Under the pieces are notes generated by a model. The model searched no databases and was not told the origin of the DNA. It worked only from the letters and a program-made list of their open reading frames with translations. Both the position numbers and the translations under genes were made by a program. DNA of 28,816 nt, taken from the NCBI GenBank assembly GCA_023392995.1, contig JAEWMZ010000388.1, forward strand, positions 1-28,816, in the 5' to 3' direction. Below are positions 22,573-28,816 of the stretch, in pieces; positions within the stretch are counted from its first letter, which is position 1; each line of letters begins with the position of its first letter. Source of the stretch: Bacillota bacterium. GTDB taxonomy: Bacteria; Bacillota; Clostridia; Lachnospirales; Lachnospiraceae.

Positions 22573-23940
22573 ATGGGCGATGACAGTCCCTTCTCGGGAA
22601 TGATAATTATCTTATTGCTGATTCTATTTAATGCATTAATTGTCTGCGCGAAGAATGCTATTAGTAATGTGAGCGAGAGTAATGTAAAAAGAAAAGCAGA
22701 CGGTGGTCAAGGGAGTGCAAAAAAGCTTCTTAAGATCATTGAAAAGCCAAGCAGATATCTAAATGTTATGGAGCTGCTGCAAAGCTTTATCAGTGTGGTA
22801 ATTGGTATGACGTTTTTTTCCTACTTCTTACCCACCATTGAAGCATCTACAGTGAATAGTGGATTAGCTGTTAATTTTGCAATTATTAAACCAATCTACT
22901 ATATCTTATTTACTGTGCTACTGGTATATATCACAGTACTATTTGGTTTGATCATTCCAAGAAGATTTGCAACAAAGTATGCGGAAGTAATTGCATATAG
23001 GATGGTTGGAATTATCCGTTTCCTTGGATTCGTGTTTTATCCTGTGGCTTGGCTTCTGGAAGCCTTATTAAACCTGATGCTACGGATTTTTGGTATCAAG
23101 CCCTTTGATTTAACGGATAATGTCACCGAAGAAGAAATCATATCTATGGTAAATGAAGGACAGGAGCAGGGTGTTCTGGATGCTGATAAGGTGGAGATGA
23201 TTTCGAATATTATGGGCTTTAATAATAAAGAAGCTCAGGATATTATGACTCCGAAAAAGAAAATCGTAGCGATAGATACGGAAATGTCAGTGGAAGAAGC
23301 ATTGCATTTTATGCTGTCTGAAAATTATTCCAGATATCCGATTTACGAAGATAACAGAGATAATATGATTGGTATCCTTCATATGAAGGATGTCATAGGA
23401 GCCTACATATCCGATGAACAAAAGAACAAACCCATTAAGGAGATCGCCAGAGAACCGTATTTTGTGCCTGATACTCAAAATATTAATATTCTGCTTCACG
23501 ATATGCAGTCAAAGAACATTCATATGGCAATCGTAATTGATGAGTATGGGCAAACAGCAGGCTTGGTGGCCTTGGAAGACCTATTGGAAGAAATCGTAGG
23601 AAATATTCAGGATGAGTATGATGAGGAAGAGAGCCTGATCATTTCCGCGGATGAGAAGAGTATTACGGTAAAGGGCTCCATAAGTCTTGAGGAATTAGAA
23701 GAAGAGTTAAACATTGTTCTTCATAATGATGATTTTGATACGTTAAATGGATTATTAATCTCCTTAATGGATCGAATACCCGCTGACGGTGAACAGGCGA
23801 CCTTGATTTATCAGGGCTATCAATTCGACGTATTGGAGACTAGAAATAAGATGACAGAGCAGGTACGAATTATGAAACTTCCGGAGGAAGAACTTGTTAT
23901 GAACAGCCTGGAAGATGATATGAAAGCAGAGAAACAATAA
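22573..23940 (+). CDS. CorC/HlyC-type membrane protein with CBS domains (CNNM family)
   Basis: This protein combines an N-terminal DUF21/CNNM membrane domain (four hydrophobic segments in about 8-170), a CBS pair (about 215-335; MTPKKKIVAID, YSRYPIYEDNRDNMIGIL, MAIVIDEYGQTAGLVALEDLLEEIVG) and a C-terminal CorC_HlyC domain (350-440). Relatives act in magnesium or cobalt efflux. At 455 aa it is of full length. ATG 22573 has AAGGAG somewhat far upstream (about 13 bases). It sits 33 bases after mazF and is likely co-transcribed; a strong terminator follows. Confidence 0.9.
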   Translation: MGDDSPFSGMIIILLLILFNALIVCAKNAISNVSESNVKRKADGGQGSAKKLLKIIEKPSRYLNVMELLQSFISVVIGMTFFSYFLPTIEASTVNSGLAVNFAIIKPIYYILFTVLLVYITVLFGLIIPRRFATKYAEVIAYRMVGIIRFLGFVFYPVAWLLEALLNLMLRIFGIKPFDLTDNVTEEEIISMVNEGQEQGVLDADKVEMISNIMGFNNKEAQDIMTPKKKIVAIDTEMSVEEALHFMLSENYSRYPIYEDNRDNMIGILHMKDVIGAYISDEQKNKPIKEIAREPYFVPDTQNINILLHDMQSKNIHMAIVIDEYGQTAGLVALEDLLEEIVGNIQDEYDEEESLIISADEKSITVKGSISLEELEEELNIVLHNDDFDTLNGLLISLMDRIPADGEQATLIYQGYQFDVLETRNKMTEQVRIMKLPEEELVMNSLEDDMKAEKQ

Positions 23941-23953
23941 GATTTAATGGAAT

Positions 23954-24002
23954 AAAATAAGCACCGCCCGTCATCTTTGGGATGACGGGCGGTGCTTATT
24001 TT
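23954..24002. terminator. strong bidirectional terminator after the CorC-type gene
   Basis: The perfect 22-bp arms AAAATAAGCACCGCCC... (23954-23975) and the complement (23981-24002) enclose a 5-base loop and end in TTATTTTA. The A-rich 5' end allows termination on the minus strand as well. The rest of the stretch to 24236 is A/T-rich and holds nothing I can identify. Confidence 0.9.
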
Positions 24003-24236
24003 AGGGGCTATCTAAAGTGATGGGACATAGTATAGACAACAAGATGGTAATTGTTACTGTCTCCCATTTGAATTAAGCATTTTTAGAAATATAGAACTAA
24101 CATCTAAGGATAAGTATAACAAATTTATTTCTTCAAATAGAGCAAGATTCTGTAGAGATTGATTTTAAGTTGTGTAAAGCTGAATCAGGTTTTGGGCAAT
24201 TGTAAAAAATATGTTCTAATAATAAGTCCAGATAAT

Positions 24237-24259
24237 AAGACGAAATACAAGTCTTTTTA
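24237..24259 (-). terminator. weak terminator candidate after the M23 peptidase gene
   Basis: AAGAC (24237-24241) pairs with GTCTT (24251-24255). On the minus strand the tail is ATTATCTGG, which is poor in T; on the plus strand it is TTTAT. Five base pairs is minimal. Confidence 0.35.
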
Positions 24260-24264
24260 TAAAT

Positions 24265-25134
24265 CTATAAGTTTGAAACATCCTGTCCTCTCTGTATATA
24301 TTTCTCGTTGATTGAGGTATCAGTCAGAGCTGAGCGGGAATCATAAGTACTATAATTTGGCGCGTGAGCCACATTGATATTAGAAAATTCAATGGGAAGC
24401 CCGGCAGAAGTAAATAGACTGATTCCGTCCTGCAGATGAAAGTGGAGGTGAGGCTCGGAGCTGTTACCCGAATTACCGCAAAGTGCAAGCTGTTGTCCTC
24501 GCTTTATTTCGTCACCGGCCTTCACGCAGATACTGCCCGGTTTTAAATGAGCAAGCAGGCTGTATTCTTCTTTGGCATGGCGAATAAGCAGGTAGTTGCC
24601 CCGCAGATCATGGGCGGAGCAGTCAACCTGACCGTTACCGGCGATAAGACTGTCAGAATATTCGTTTTTAACCTCGATCACCACACCATCCGCAGGTGCA
24701 AGCACCTCTCTGCCATAGCAGTAATAATTGGAGGCTTTTGTAGCATCACCTTGGAAGCTGTGTCCTTTTTCATCCAGAATTAAGAAGTCGTAAGCGTATC
24801 GTTGGGTCGGGATATCCCAGGAATGGGAAGATGCCTTATGGGGACCGCCGTTAACTACGGTCCAGGTGCCCTGGAAGGGCAGAGAGTAGGTTACCGTATT
24901 TTTGTGATTTTCTACACTTGGGATACGGTTGCCATAACGGATGGGGACTGCCAGCATACCCCAACATTGTTTCAGGGACTGAAGAAATACAGGAAAGTTA
25001 TAAAAAATTCCAACAAAGCCAAACAGCCAGAATAACCATAGAATAGTAAAGATACGGTTATCAAAAATTAAGCTTGGCAAGCCCAAAAGGCCAAGGTATT
25101 TTATCTTATCACAAAATCGCACAAATCGTTTCAT
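24265..25134 (-). CDS. membrane-anchored M23-family metallopeptidase (LytM-like)
   Basis: This is a probable peptidoglycan endopeptidase or amidase-activator-like protein. Residues 28-47 (IFTILWLFWLFGFVGIF) form a transmembrane anchor, preceded by a shorter hydrophobic run, with the C-terminal domain likely outside. The zinc site is visible: His104 (SHSWD), Asp116 (RYAYDF), His196 (LLAHLKPG) and HLHFH at 229-233. The start ATG 25134 lacks a GGAGG; only GGACCTGG is nearby, in a hairpin. It lies 93 bases past the XRE gene in the same direction. This is a short, non-SH3-linked version of the family, so the substrate is uncertain. Confidence 0.85.
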   Translation of the reverse strand: MKRFVRFCDKIKYLGLLGLPSLIFDNRIFTILWLFWLFGFVGIFYNFPVFLQSLKQCWGMLAVPIRYGNRIPSVENHKNTVTYSLPFQGTWTVVNGGPHKASSHSWDIPTQRYAYDFLILDEKGHSFQGDATKASNYYCYGREVLAPADGVVIEVKNEYSDSLIAGNGQVDCSAHDLRGNYLLIRHAKEEYSLLAHLKPGSICVKAGDEIKRGQQLALCGNSGNSSEPHLHFHLQDGISLFTSAGLPIEFSNINVAHAPNYSTYDSRSALTDTSINEKYIQRGQDVSNL

Positions 25135-25192
25135 TCTTATGTCCAGGTCCCTTATCGCACAAATCGTTATGAAAATGCTGGCATGGACCTGG
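25116..25192. repeat. 15-bp duplication and 8-bp hairpin at the M23 gene start
   Basis: ATCGCACAAATCGTT occurs at 25116-25130 (codons 2-7 of the M23 gene on the minus strand) and at 25154-25168 in its leader. CCAGGTCC (25143-25150) and GGACCTGG (25185-25192) form a perfect hairpin that encloses the leader copy. The structure sits 8 bases from the start codon. Confidence 0.8.
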
Positions 25193-25227
25193 CCTCCCTT
25201 CGTTCGTTAATTTTTATTTTTTCAACC

Positions 25228-25434
25228 TTACTTCTCCTCATAAAAAATAAATAGATCCTCCACAGTACAGGAAAAAACTTTAGCAATGTCCATGGCCAGC
25301 TTTAACGAGGGATTATAGCGTCCCTTTTCCAAGTTAATAATGGTTTCGCGTCTTACTCCTACCAGTTCAGCAAGTTCATCCTGAGTCATATTCTGCTTTG
25401 CCCTATATTCACGCATTTTTGTAATGAAAGCCAT
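25228..25434 (-). CDS. small XRE-family transcriptional regulator (68 aa)
   Basis: This is a Cro/CI-type helix-turn-helix protein, residues 4-60 (TQDELAELVGVRRETIINLEKGRYNPS), with no ligand domain. ATG 25434 is used; a GTG two codons earlier abuts the ribosome site GGGGG. It begins 2 bases after the stop codon of the DUF3796 gene, so the two are translationally coupled. This pairing with a DUF3796 membrane protein recurs in Firmicutes. It probably binds the palindrome over the shared promoter at 25791-25833. Confidence 0.93.
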   Translation of the reverse strand: MAFITKMREYRAKQNMTQDELAELVGVRRETIINLEKGRYNPSLKLAMDIAKVFSCTVEDLFIFYEEK

Positions 25435-25436
25435 TC

Positions 25437-25778
25437 TTAACACCCCCGCAGCTCTTTGAATTCAAGAATGACAAGGGCAAGCGTAAAGCAAAACATGGAG
25501 ACTACGTAACAGGCTGCCAGTGCTATATTACTAGAGATAAGTGCAGGTAACAGCAGCCGAAGAAGGATAGCAATGCCGGTGGCTCCAATTCCAGAAAAAA
25601 AGCCGATGCTTGCGGCAATTCTTACATTCTGCTGAAACATTTCATCCGGTGTTACAAAGAAATAGCGGATATAATATGCAAATACCAAAAAGCTCGTGAG
25701 TTCCTTGTGTTCTGTAAGGATACCGATCATACCAGGAATTGCAAGCAGGGATAAAAAGCCTAATTTGTTCATCTTCAT
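25437..25778 (-). CDS. DUF3796-like membrane protein (113 aa)
   Basis: This is a small integral membrane protein with four hydrophobic segments (about 5-20, 28-42, 55-80 and 86-105) and the motif YYIRYFFVTPDEMFQQNVRIAA typical of the family seen beside XRE regulators. ATG 25778 is chosen because AGGAGGAG lies directly upstream; longer in-frame extensions lack a ribosome site and would cross the promoter. It is the first gene of the leftward operon with XRE and M23 peptidase. Its function is unknown; a signal-sensing partner for the regulator would fit. Confidence 0.8.
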   Translation of the reverse strand: MKMNKLGFLSLLAIPGMIGILTEHKELTSFLVFAYYIRYFFVTPDEMFQQNVRIAASIGFFSGIGATGIAILLRLLLPALISSNIALAACYVVSMFCFTLALVILEFKELRGC

Positions 25779-25790
25779 ATAACTCCTCCT

Positions 25791-25849
25791 AAAGTGGTAT
25801 AATTCTAACATTATGTTAGAAATATACCACTTTAGCGTTGTGATGTCAA
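25791..25849 (-). promoter_or_regulatory. promoter within a 43-bp palindromic operator (DUF3796-XRE operon)
   Basis: On the minus strand TTGACA (25849-25844) and TATATT (25826-25821) are 17 bases apart. The -10 lies inside a large two-tier palindrome: AAAGTGGTATA (25791-25801) with TATACCACTTT (25823-25833), and TTCTAACA/TGTTAGAA (25803-25821) nested inside. The ribosome site is close to its left end, so the palindrome also occupies most of the leader. Autoregulation by the XRE protein is the simplest reading. Confidence 0.8.
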
Positions 25850-25851
25850 GA

Positions 25852-25898
25852 GGGATTATGGGAGGGATTATGGAAGGGTTTTGGAAGGAATTATGGGA
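25852..25898. repeat. four degenerate 12-bp tandem repeats upstream of the XRE operon promoter
   Basis: Units GGGATTATGGGA (25852-25863), GGGATTATGGAA, GGGTTTTGGAA and GGAATTATGGGA follow each other to 25898, immediately upstream of the -35 of the leftward promoter. The third unit is one base short. Confidence 0.7.
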
Positions 25899-26033
25899 TA
25901 AAGCAAAGGCAGGAAAAACCTCAAGGGCGGCGCAAGCTAGTAGTTGCATTTATAATGTTTTCTACATGGCCATGATATAGAAATAGCCAAGAGTTTATTA
26001 TAATGAAGCTCTTGTTAAAGTGTATTTCGTGTA

Positions 26034-26061
26034 TTTACATAAGATTAACAAAAGATTAACA
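26034..26061 (+). promoter_or_regulatory. Pho box array upstream of the alkaline phosphatase gene
   Basis: TTTACA (26034-26039), TTAACA (26045-26050) and TTAACA (26056-26061) recur every 11 bases, the spacing and sequence of PhoP/PhoB binding sites in Firmicutes. A TATAGT -10 is at 26095-26100 with no correct -35, as at promoters that need an activator. Phosphate-starvation induction is inferred. Confidence 0.8.
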
Positions 26062-26139
26062 ATGACATGCTGGAAAAATTTACATATGCTTTGTTATAGT
26101 TGATATGTAATTATCAATATATCTTAAGGAGAATGAATT

Positions 26140-27666
26140 ATGAAAGGTAAAACCAAAAGAGTTCTAAGTGCATTACTGGTAGTATTACTCATCACGGCGA
26201 CTATCGTCATTCCTACCCGTTATAACAATGCAAATGCCTCCATAAGCCGGACGAGCATCAGCAAAGTAGTAAAATCAACAGGAACAGCTGCTCCCAAATA
26301 CATTTTCCTCTTTATCGGGGATGGTATGAGCTATCCTCAGATTCAGGCAACCTCCTATTATCTGGGAACAACAGGCTCAAAGGGCGGGGTAAAACCGCAA
26401 GCACTGAGCTTTATGAATTTTCCGGTTGCAGGGTCAGCTCAGACCTTTGACAGCACTTCCTTCTGCCCGGATTCAGCCTCTACGGCTACCTCGATTTCAA
26501 CCGGACATAAAACCTACAGCGGAACCATTAATATGGATACCACCTTTACGATAGCCTATGAAACAATAGCGGAGAAGCTAAAGAAACAGCTGGGATATAA
26601 AGTAGGAATCATTAGCTCGGTTAATATAAACCATGCAACTCCGGCAGCATTCTACGCACATCAAGCCTCCAGGAATAATTACTATGAAATTGGTCTCGAG
26701 ATGATAGACAGCGGCTTTGATTACTTTGCAGGCGGAGAATTATTAAAATCAACCGGTAACAATAAGGATAAGACCAGTCTCTATGAGCTTGCCAAGAAGG
26801 CGGGCTATCAGGTAGTTACAACGCAAAAGGATGCGGAGCAATTAAAAGCGGGATCGAATAAATCCATAGTAATCTCAGAAAAGTTAGCAGATTCCGGCTC
26901 TATGTCCTATGAAATTGATGCAGCAAATAATGAATGGCATCTTGATGACTATGTGGAGAAGGGAATTGAAGTACTGGACAACCAGAAGGGCTTCTTTATG
27001 ATGGTAGAAGGCGGAAAGATTGACTGGGCATGTCATGCCAATGATGCTGCCTCCACCATTCATGATACTGCAGCACTAGGCGATGCAGTGGATACGGCAA
27101 TTGAGTTTTATAACAAACATCCGAAGGAAACCTTAATCTTAGTTACCGGTGACCATGAAACAGGCGGATTAACCATCGGCTTTGCCGGAACAAATTACGA
27201 TACCTACCTGACAAATCTAGAGAATCAGAAGATGTCCTACGCAAAATATGATGCTCAATTCGTAACAGACTATAAAAAGAATAATATAAGCTTTAATACG
27301 GTATTAGCTGACATCCAAAAGTATTTTGGCTTAGCTGAGAAAAGTAAAGCAACTTCTGCAACAAATCCGAACCTGATATTGACAGAGTATGAATACAACA
27401 AATTAAACGATGCATATCAGATGACCATGAAAGGCGTTAAGCAGTTGGATCAGAAGGAATATGTATTATACGGCAGCTACGAGCCACTGACGGTAACAAT
27501 CACACATATCTTGAATAACAAATCGGGTATTGACTTTACCTCCTATTCTCATACCGGTTTGCCGGTTCCTGTCTTTGCAATTGGAAATGGCTCAGAGTTA
27601 TTCGAAGGTTACTATGATAATACAGATATCTATAATAATGTTGCAAAGCTTACTAAAGTAAAGTAA
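26140..27666 (+). CDS. secreted alkaline phosphatase
   Basis: This enzyme frees inorganic phosphate from phosphomonoesters outside the cell. Residues 1-33 form a signal peptide with a KGKTKR basic start, a hydrophobic core and a likely ANA cleavage site; there is no lipobox cysteine. Active-site landmarks are Asp61 (LFIGDGMS), the nucleophile Ser112 (PDSASTATS), TGHKT (122-126), HATPAAFYAH, VEGGKIDWACHAND and GDHETGG. At 508 aa it is slightly longer than E. coli PhoA. ATG 26140 follows AAGGAG. It is controlled by the Pho box array upstream. The Arg of the classic DSAASAT-type loop is not present next to the nucleophile, which may tune substrate use. Confidence 0.95.
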   Translation: MKGKTKRVLSALLVVLLITATIVIPTRYNNANASISRTSISKVVKSTGTAAPKYIFLFIGDGMSYPQIQATSYYLGTTGSKGGVKPQALSFMNFPVAGSAQTFDSTSFCPDSASTATSISTGHKTYSGTINMDTTFTIAYETIAEKLKKQLGYKVGIISSVNINHATPAAFYAHQASRNNYYEIGLEMIDSGFDYFAGGELLKSTGNNKDKTSLYELAKKAGYQVVTTQKDAEQLKAGSNKSIVISEKLADSGSMSYEIDAANNEWHLDDYVEKGIEVLDNQKGFFMMVEGGKIDWACHANDAASTIHDTAALGDAVDTAIEFYNKHPKETLILVTGDHETGGLTIGFAGTNYDTYLTNLENQKMSYAKYDAQFVTDYKKNNISFNTVLADIQKYFGLAEKSKATSATNPNLILTEYEYNKLNDAYQMTMKGVKQLDQKEYVLYGSYEPLTVTITHILNNKSGIDFTSYSHTGLPVPVFAIGNGSELFEGYYDNTDIYNNVAKLTKVK

Positions 27667-27692
27667 GAAATATTCTTTCATTGGGGTGTTCG

Positions 27693-27735
27693 CTGTCAGA
27701 TACAGACTTAAGGGGGAAGAGTCTGTATCTGGCAG
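27693..27735 (+). terminator. hairpin after the alkaline phosphatase gene
   Basis: CTGTCAGATACAGACT (27693-27708) pairs with AGTCTGTATCTGGCAG (27720-27735) with one G-U pair. The tail TAAAGTTT is only moderately T-rich, so termination may be partial. Confidence 0.65.
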
Positions 27736-27791
27736 TAAAGTTTAACAGTCTTGTAATAAAAGATAAAATGATAACGTGGTAAAGGAGCAGC

Positions 27792-28816
27792 ATGTTGAGT
27801 AAAAAAAGAATAATATCTATCATATCAGTGTTCGTTAGTATCTTTCTTACAATGATACTATTATTTTTGCCAACCGGGTATGAAGATGCAGTGACCTATC
27901 GGGGTGCAGATCGTACCGTAGGTAAAATAATCGCAGTAGATAATAGCATGCTAATTAGTACCGGACTAATCCATACCGGAGAGCAAAGATGCAAAGTAAA
28001 GCTTCTCGGAGGAAAATTTAAGGATAAGGTCGTTGATGGAGTAAATATGCTAAACGGCTCGCTAGAGCAGGATAAAATGTTTGAGATTGGCGATAAGGCA
28101 CAGGTATTAGTCAGCTATGAGGGAGAAACAATTAATTCAATTAGTATGATTGATCATTACCGGCTAAGTAAAGAGCTGCTTCTGGCCGGTGTCTTTGTGA
28201 TACTATTAATCGCATATGCCGGTGCCAGCGGGGTAAGGACAGTACTGTCCTTTGCCATTACGGTACTTATGATCTGGAAGGTACTGGTTCCTTGTTACTT
28301 AAAGGGATTTAATCCGGTCATTCTGGGACTTTTCGTATGTATGGTGCTGACGGTGATTACCATAGTGCTTGTATACGGGGCAGATCGAAGAGCTTTTGCA
28401 GCAAGTCTCGGTTCTATCATTGGGATTGGAATGACAGCTATCCTTGGGATATTGTTTACGGGAATGTACAATATTCATGGGGCGGTTATGCCCTATTCGG
28501 AAAGCCTGCTTTATAGCGGGTATTCCCACTTGAATTTAACGAAGATTTTTATGGCAAGTATTTTTATCGGGTCCTCCGGAGCAGTCATGGATTTGGCAGT
28601 GGATATTACCTCCTCGGTATGGGAGGTGGTAGAGCACAGACCGGAGATCAGCTGGAGGGAAGCTGCCCGTTCCGGTATTAACGTTGGGCGTGCAGCTATC
28701 GGAACACAAGCAACGACGTTATTGCTTGCTTATTCCGGGGGATATGTATCATTGTTAATGGTATTTATGGCACAGGGAACTCCCATCTACAATATACTGA
28801 ATTATAAATACATAGC
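27792..28816 (+). CDS. YibE/F-like membrane protein, 3' end outside the window
   Basis: The reading frame is open from ATG 27792 (after AAAGGAG) to the window end, giving 341 codons without a stop. A membrane anchor at about residues 7-26 is followed by an extracytoplasmic domain (35-125) and then several transmembrane segments from about 132. The stretch SSGAVMDLAVDITSS, then EVVEHRPEISWREAARSG and GTQATTLLLAYSGG, is characteristic of the YibE/F family, whose function is not settled. It lies downstream of the phosphatase with a partial terminator between. Confidence 0.88.
   Translation, partial: MLSKKRIISIISVFVSIFLTMILLFLPTGYEDAVTYRGADRTVGKIIAVDNSMLISTGLIHTGEQRCKVKLLGGKFKDKVVDGVNMLNGSLEQDKMFEIGDKAQVLVSYEGETINSISMIDHYRLSKELLLAGVFVILLIAYAGASGVRTVLSFAITVLMIWKVLVPCYLKGFNPVILGLFVCMVLTVITIVLVYGADRRAFAASLGSIIGIGMTAILGILFTGMYNIHGAVMPYSESLLYSGYSHLNLTKIFMASIFIGSSGAVMDLAVDITSSVWEVVEHRPEISWREAARSGINVGRAAIGTQATTLLLAYSGGYVSLLMVFMAQGTPIYNILNYKYI

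Noticed and set aside
1..28816. CRISPR array, tRNA, rRNA, prophage or complete insertion sequence
   Set aside because: No regularly spaced repeat series, no tRNA cloverleaf or rRNA segment, and no transposase, integrase or phage structural gene was seen on either strand.

Overview
The window looks like a chromosomal segment from a low-GC, anaerobic, probably spore-forming Firmicute of the class Clostridia. A Lachnospiraceae (Clostridium cluster XIVa, Lachnoclostridium-like) member is the best guess. The evidence is AT-rich intergenic DNA with strong GGAGG ribosome sites, frequent GTG/TTG starts, rubredoxin/ferredoxin/ferritin genes, a Rex redox repressor, a class II xylose isomerase, and an isopropylmalate-synthase-like protein beside isocitrate dehydrogenase where a classical citrate synthase would be expected. 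The taxon is inferred from gene content, not from a marker-gene comparison.

Layout. 1-910: a small hypothetical ORF, its terminator, a 152-bp palindromic insertion element and a leftward Cys/Gly-rich mini-protein. 1218-4142: an intracellular subtilisin-like protease and xylA with a structured leader. 4200-5609: an iron/redox block with leftward ferredoxin-ferritin and rightward rubredoxin; rubredoxin was found by reading the sequence directly. 5658-10267: cysteine desulfurase, a TtcA-like tRNA thiolase and TcdA, which look like a sulfur-dependent tRNA-modification operon, then an HD-domain protein and a DUF554 membrane protein. 10448-13989: a GntR-controlled operon of a probable Re-type citrate synthase, isocitrate dehydrogenase and the GntR/FCD regulator, with a FadR-like palindrome over the promoter. 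14093-16593 (leftward): DUF2512 membrane protein and an ABC-F ATPase. 17066-23940 (rightward): Rex, a coiled-coil protein, a second copy of the insertion element, AcpS, Nnr repair enzyme, alanine racemase, MazF without a visible antitoxin, and a CorC-type membrane protein. 24265-25778 (leftward): M23 metallopeptidase, XRE regulator and DUF3796 protein, from a promoter buried in a 43-bp palindrome. 26034-28816 (rightward): a Pho-box-driven secreted alkaline phosphatase and a YibE/F-like membrane protein that runs off the window.

How the genes work together. Most of the window is housekeeping and central metabolism: pentose entry (xylA), 2-oxoglutarate/glutamate supply (citrate synthase plus IDH), NADH/NAD sensing (Rex), iron storage and electron transfer, tRNA sulfur chemistry, phosphate scavenging, and a cell-envelope/lipid/repair cluster (acpS-nnr-alr).

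The most unusual signal is a family of short palindromic elements with termini TAGGTAATTGCGAAAC. There is a full 152-bp copy at 418-569 with 13-bp flanking direct repeats, an internally deleted ~55-bp copy at 18469-18523 with 11-12-bp flanking repeats, and a diverged ~58-bp copy at 5077-5134 in the ferredoxin leader. This is a candidate MITE-like family that appears to generate unusually long target duplications.
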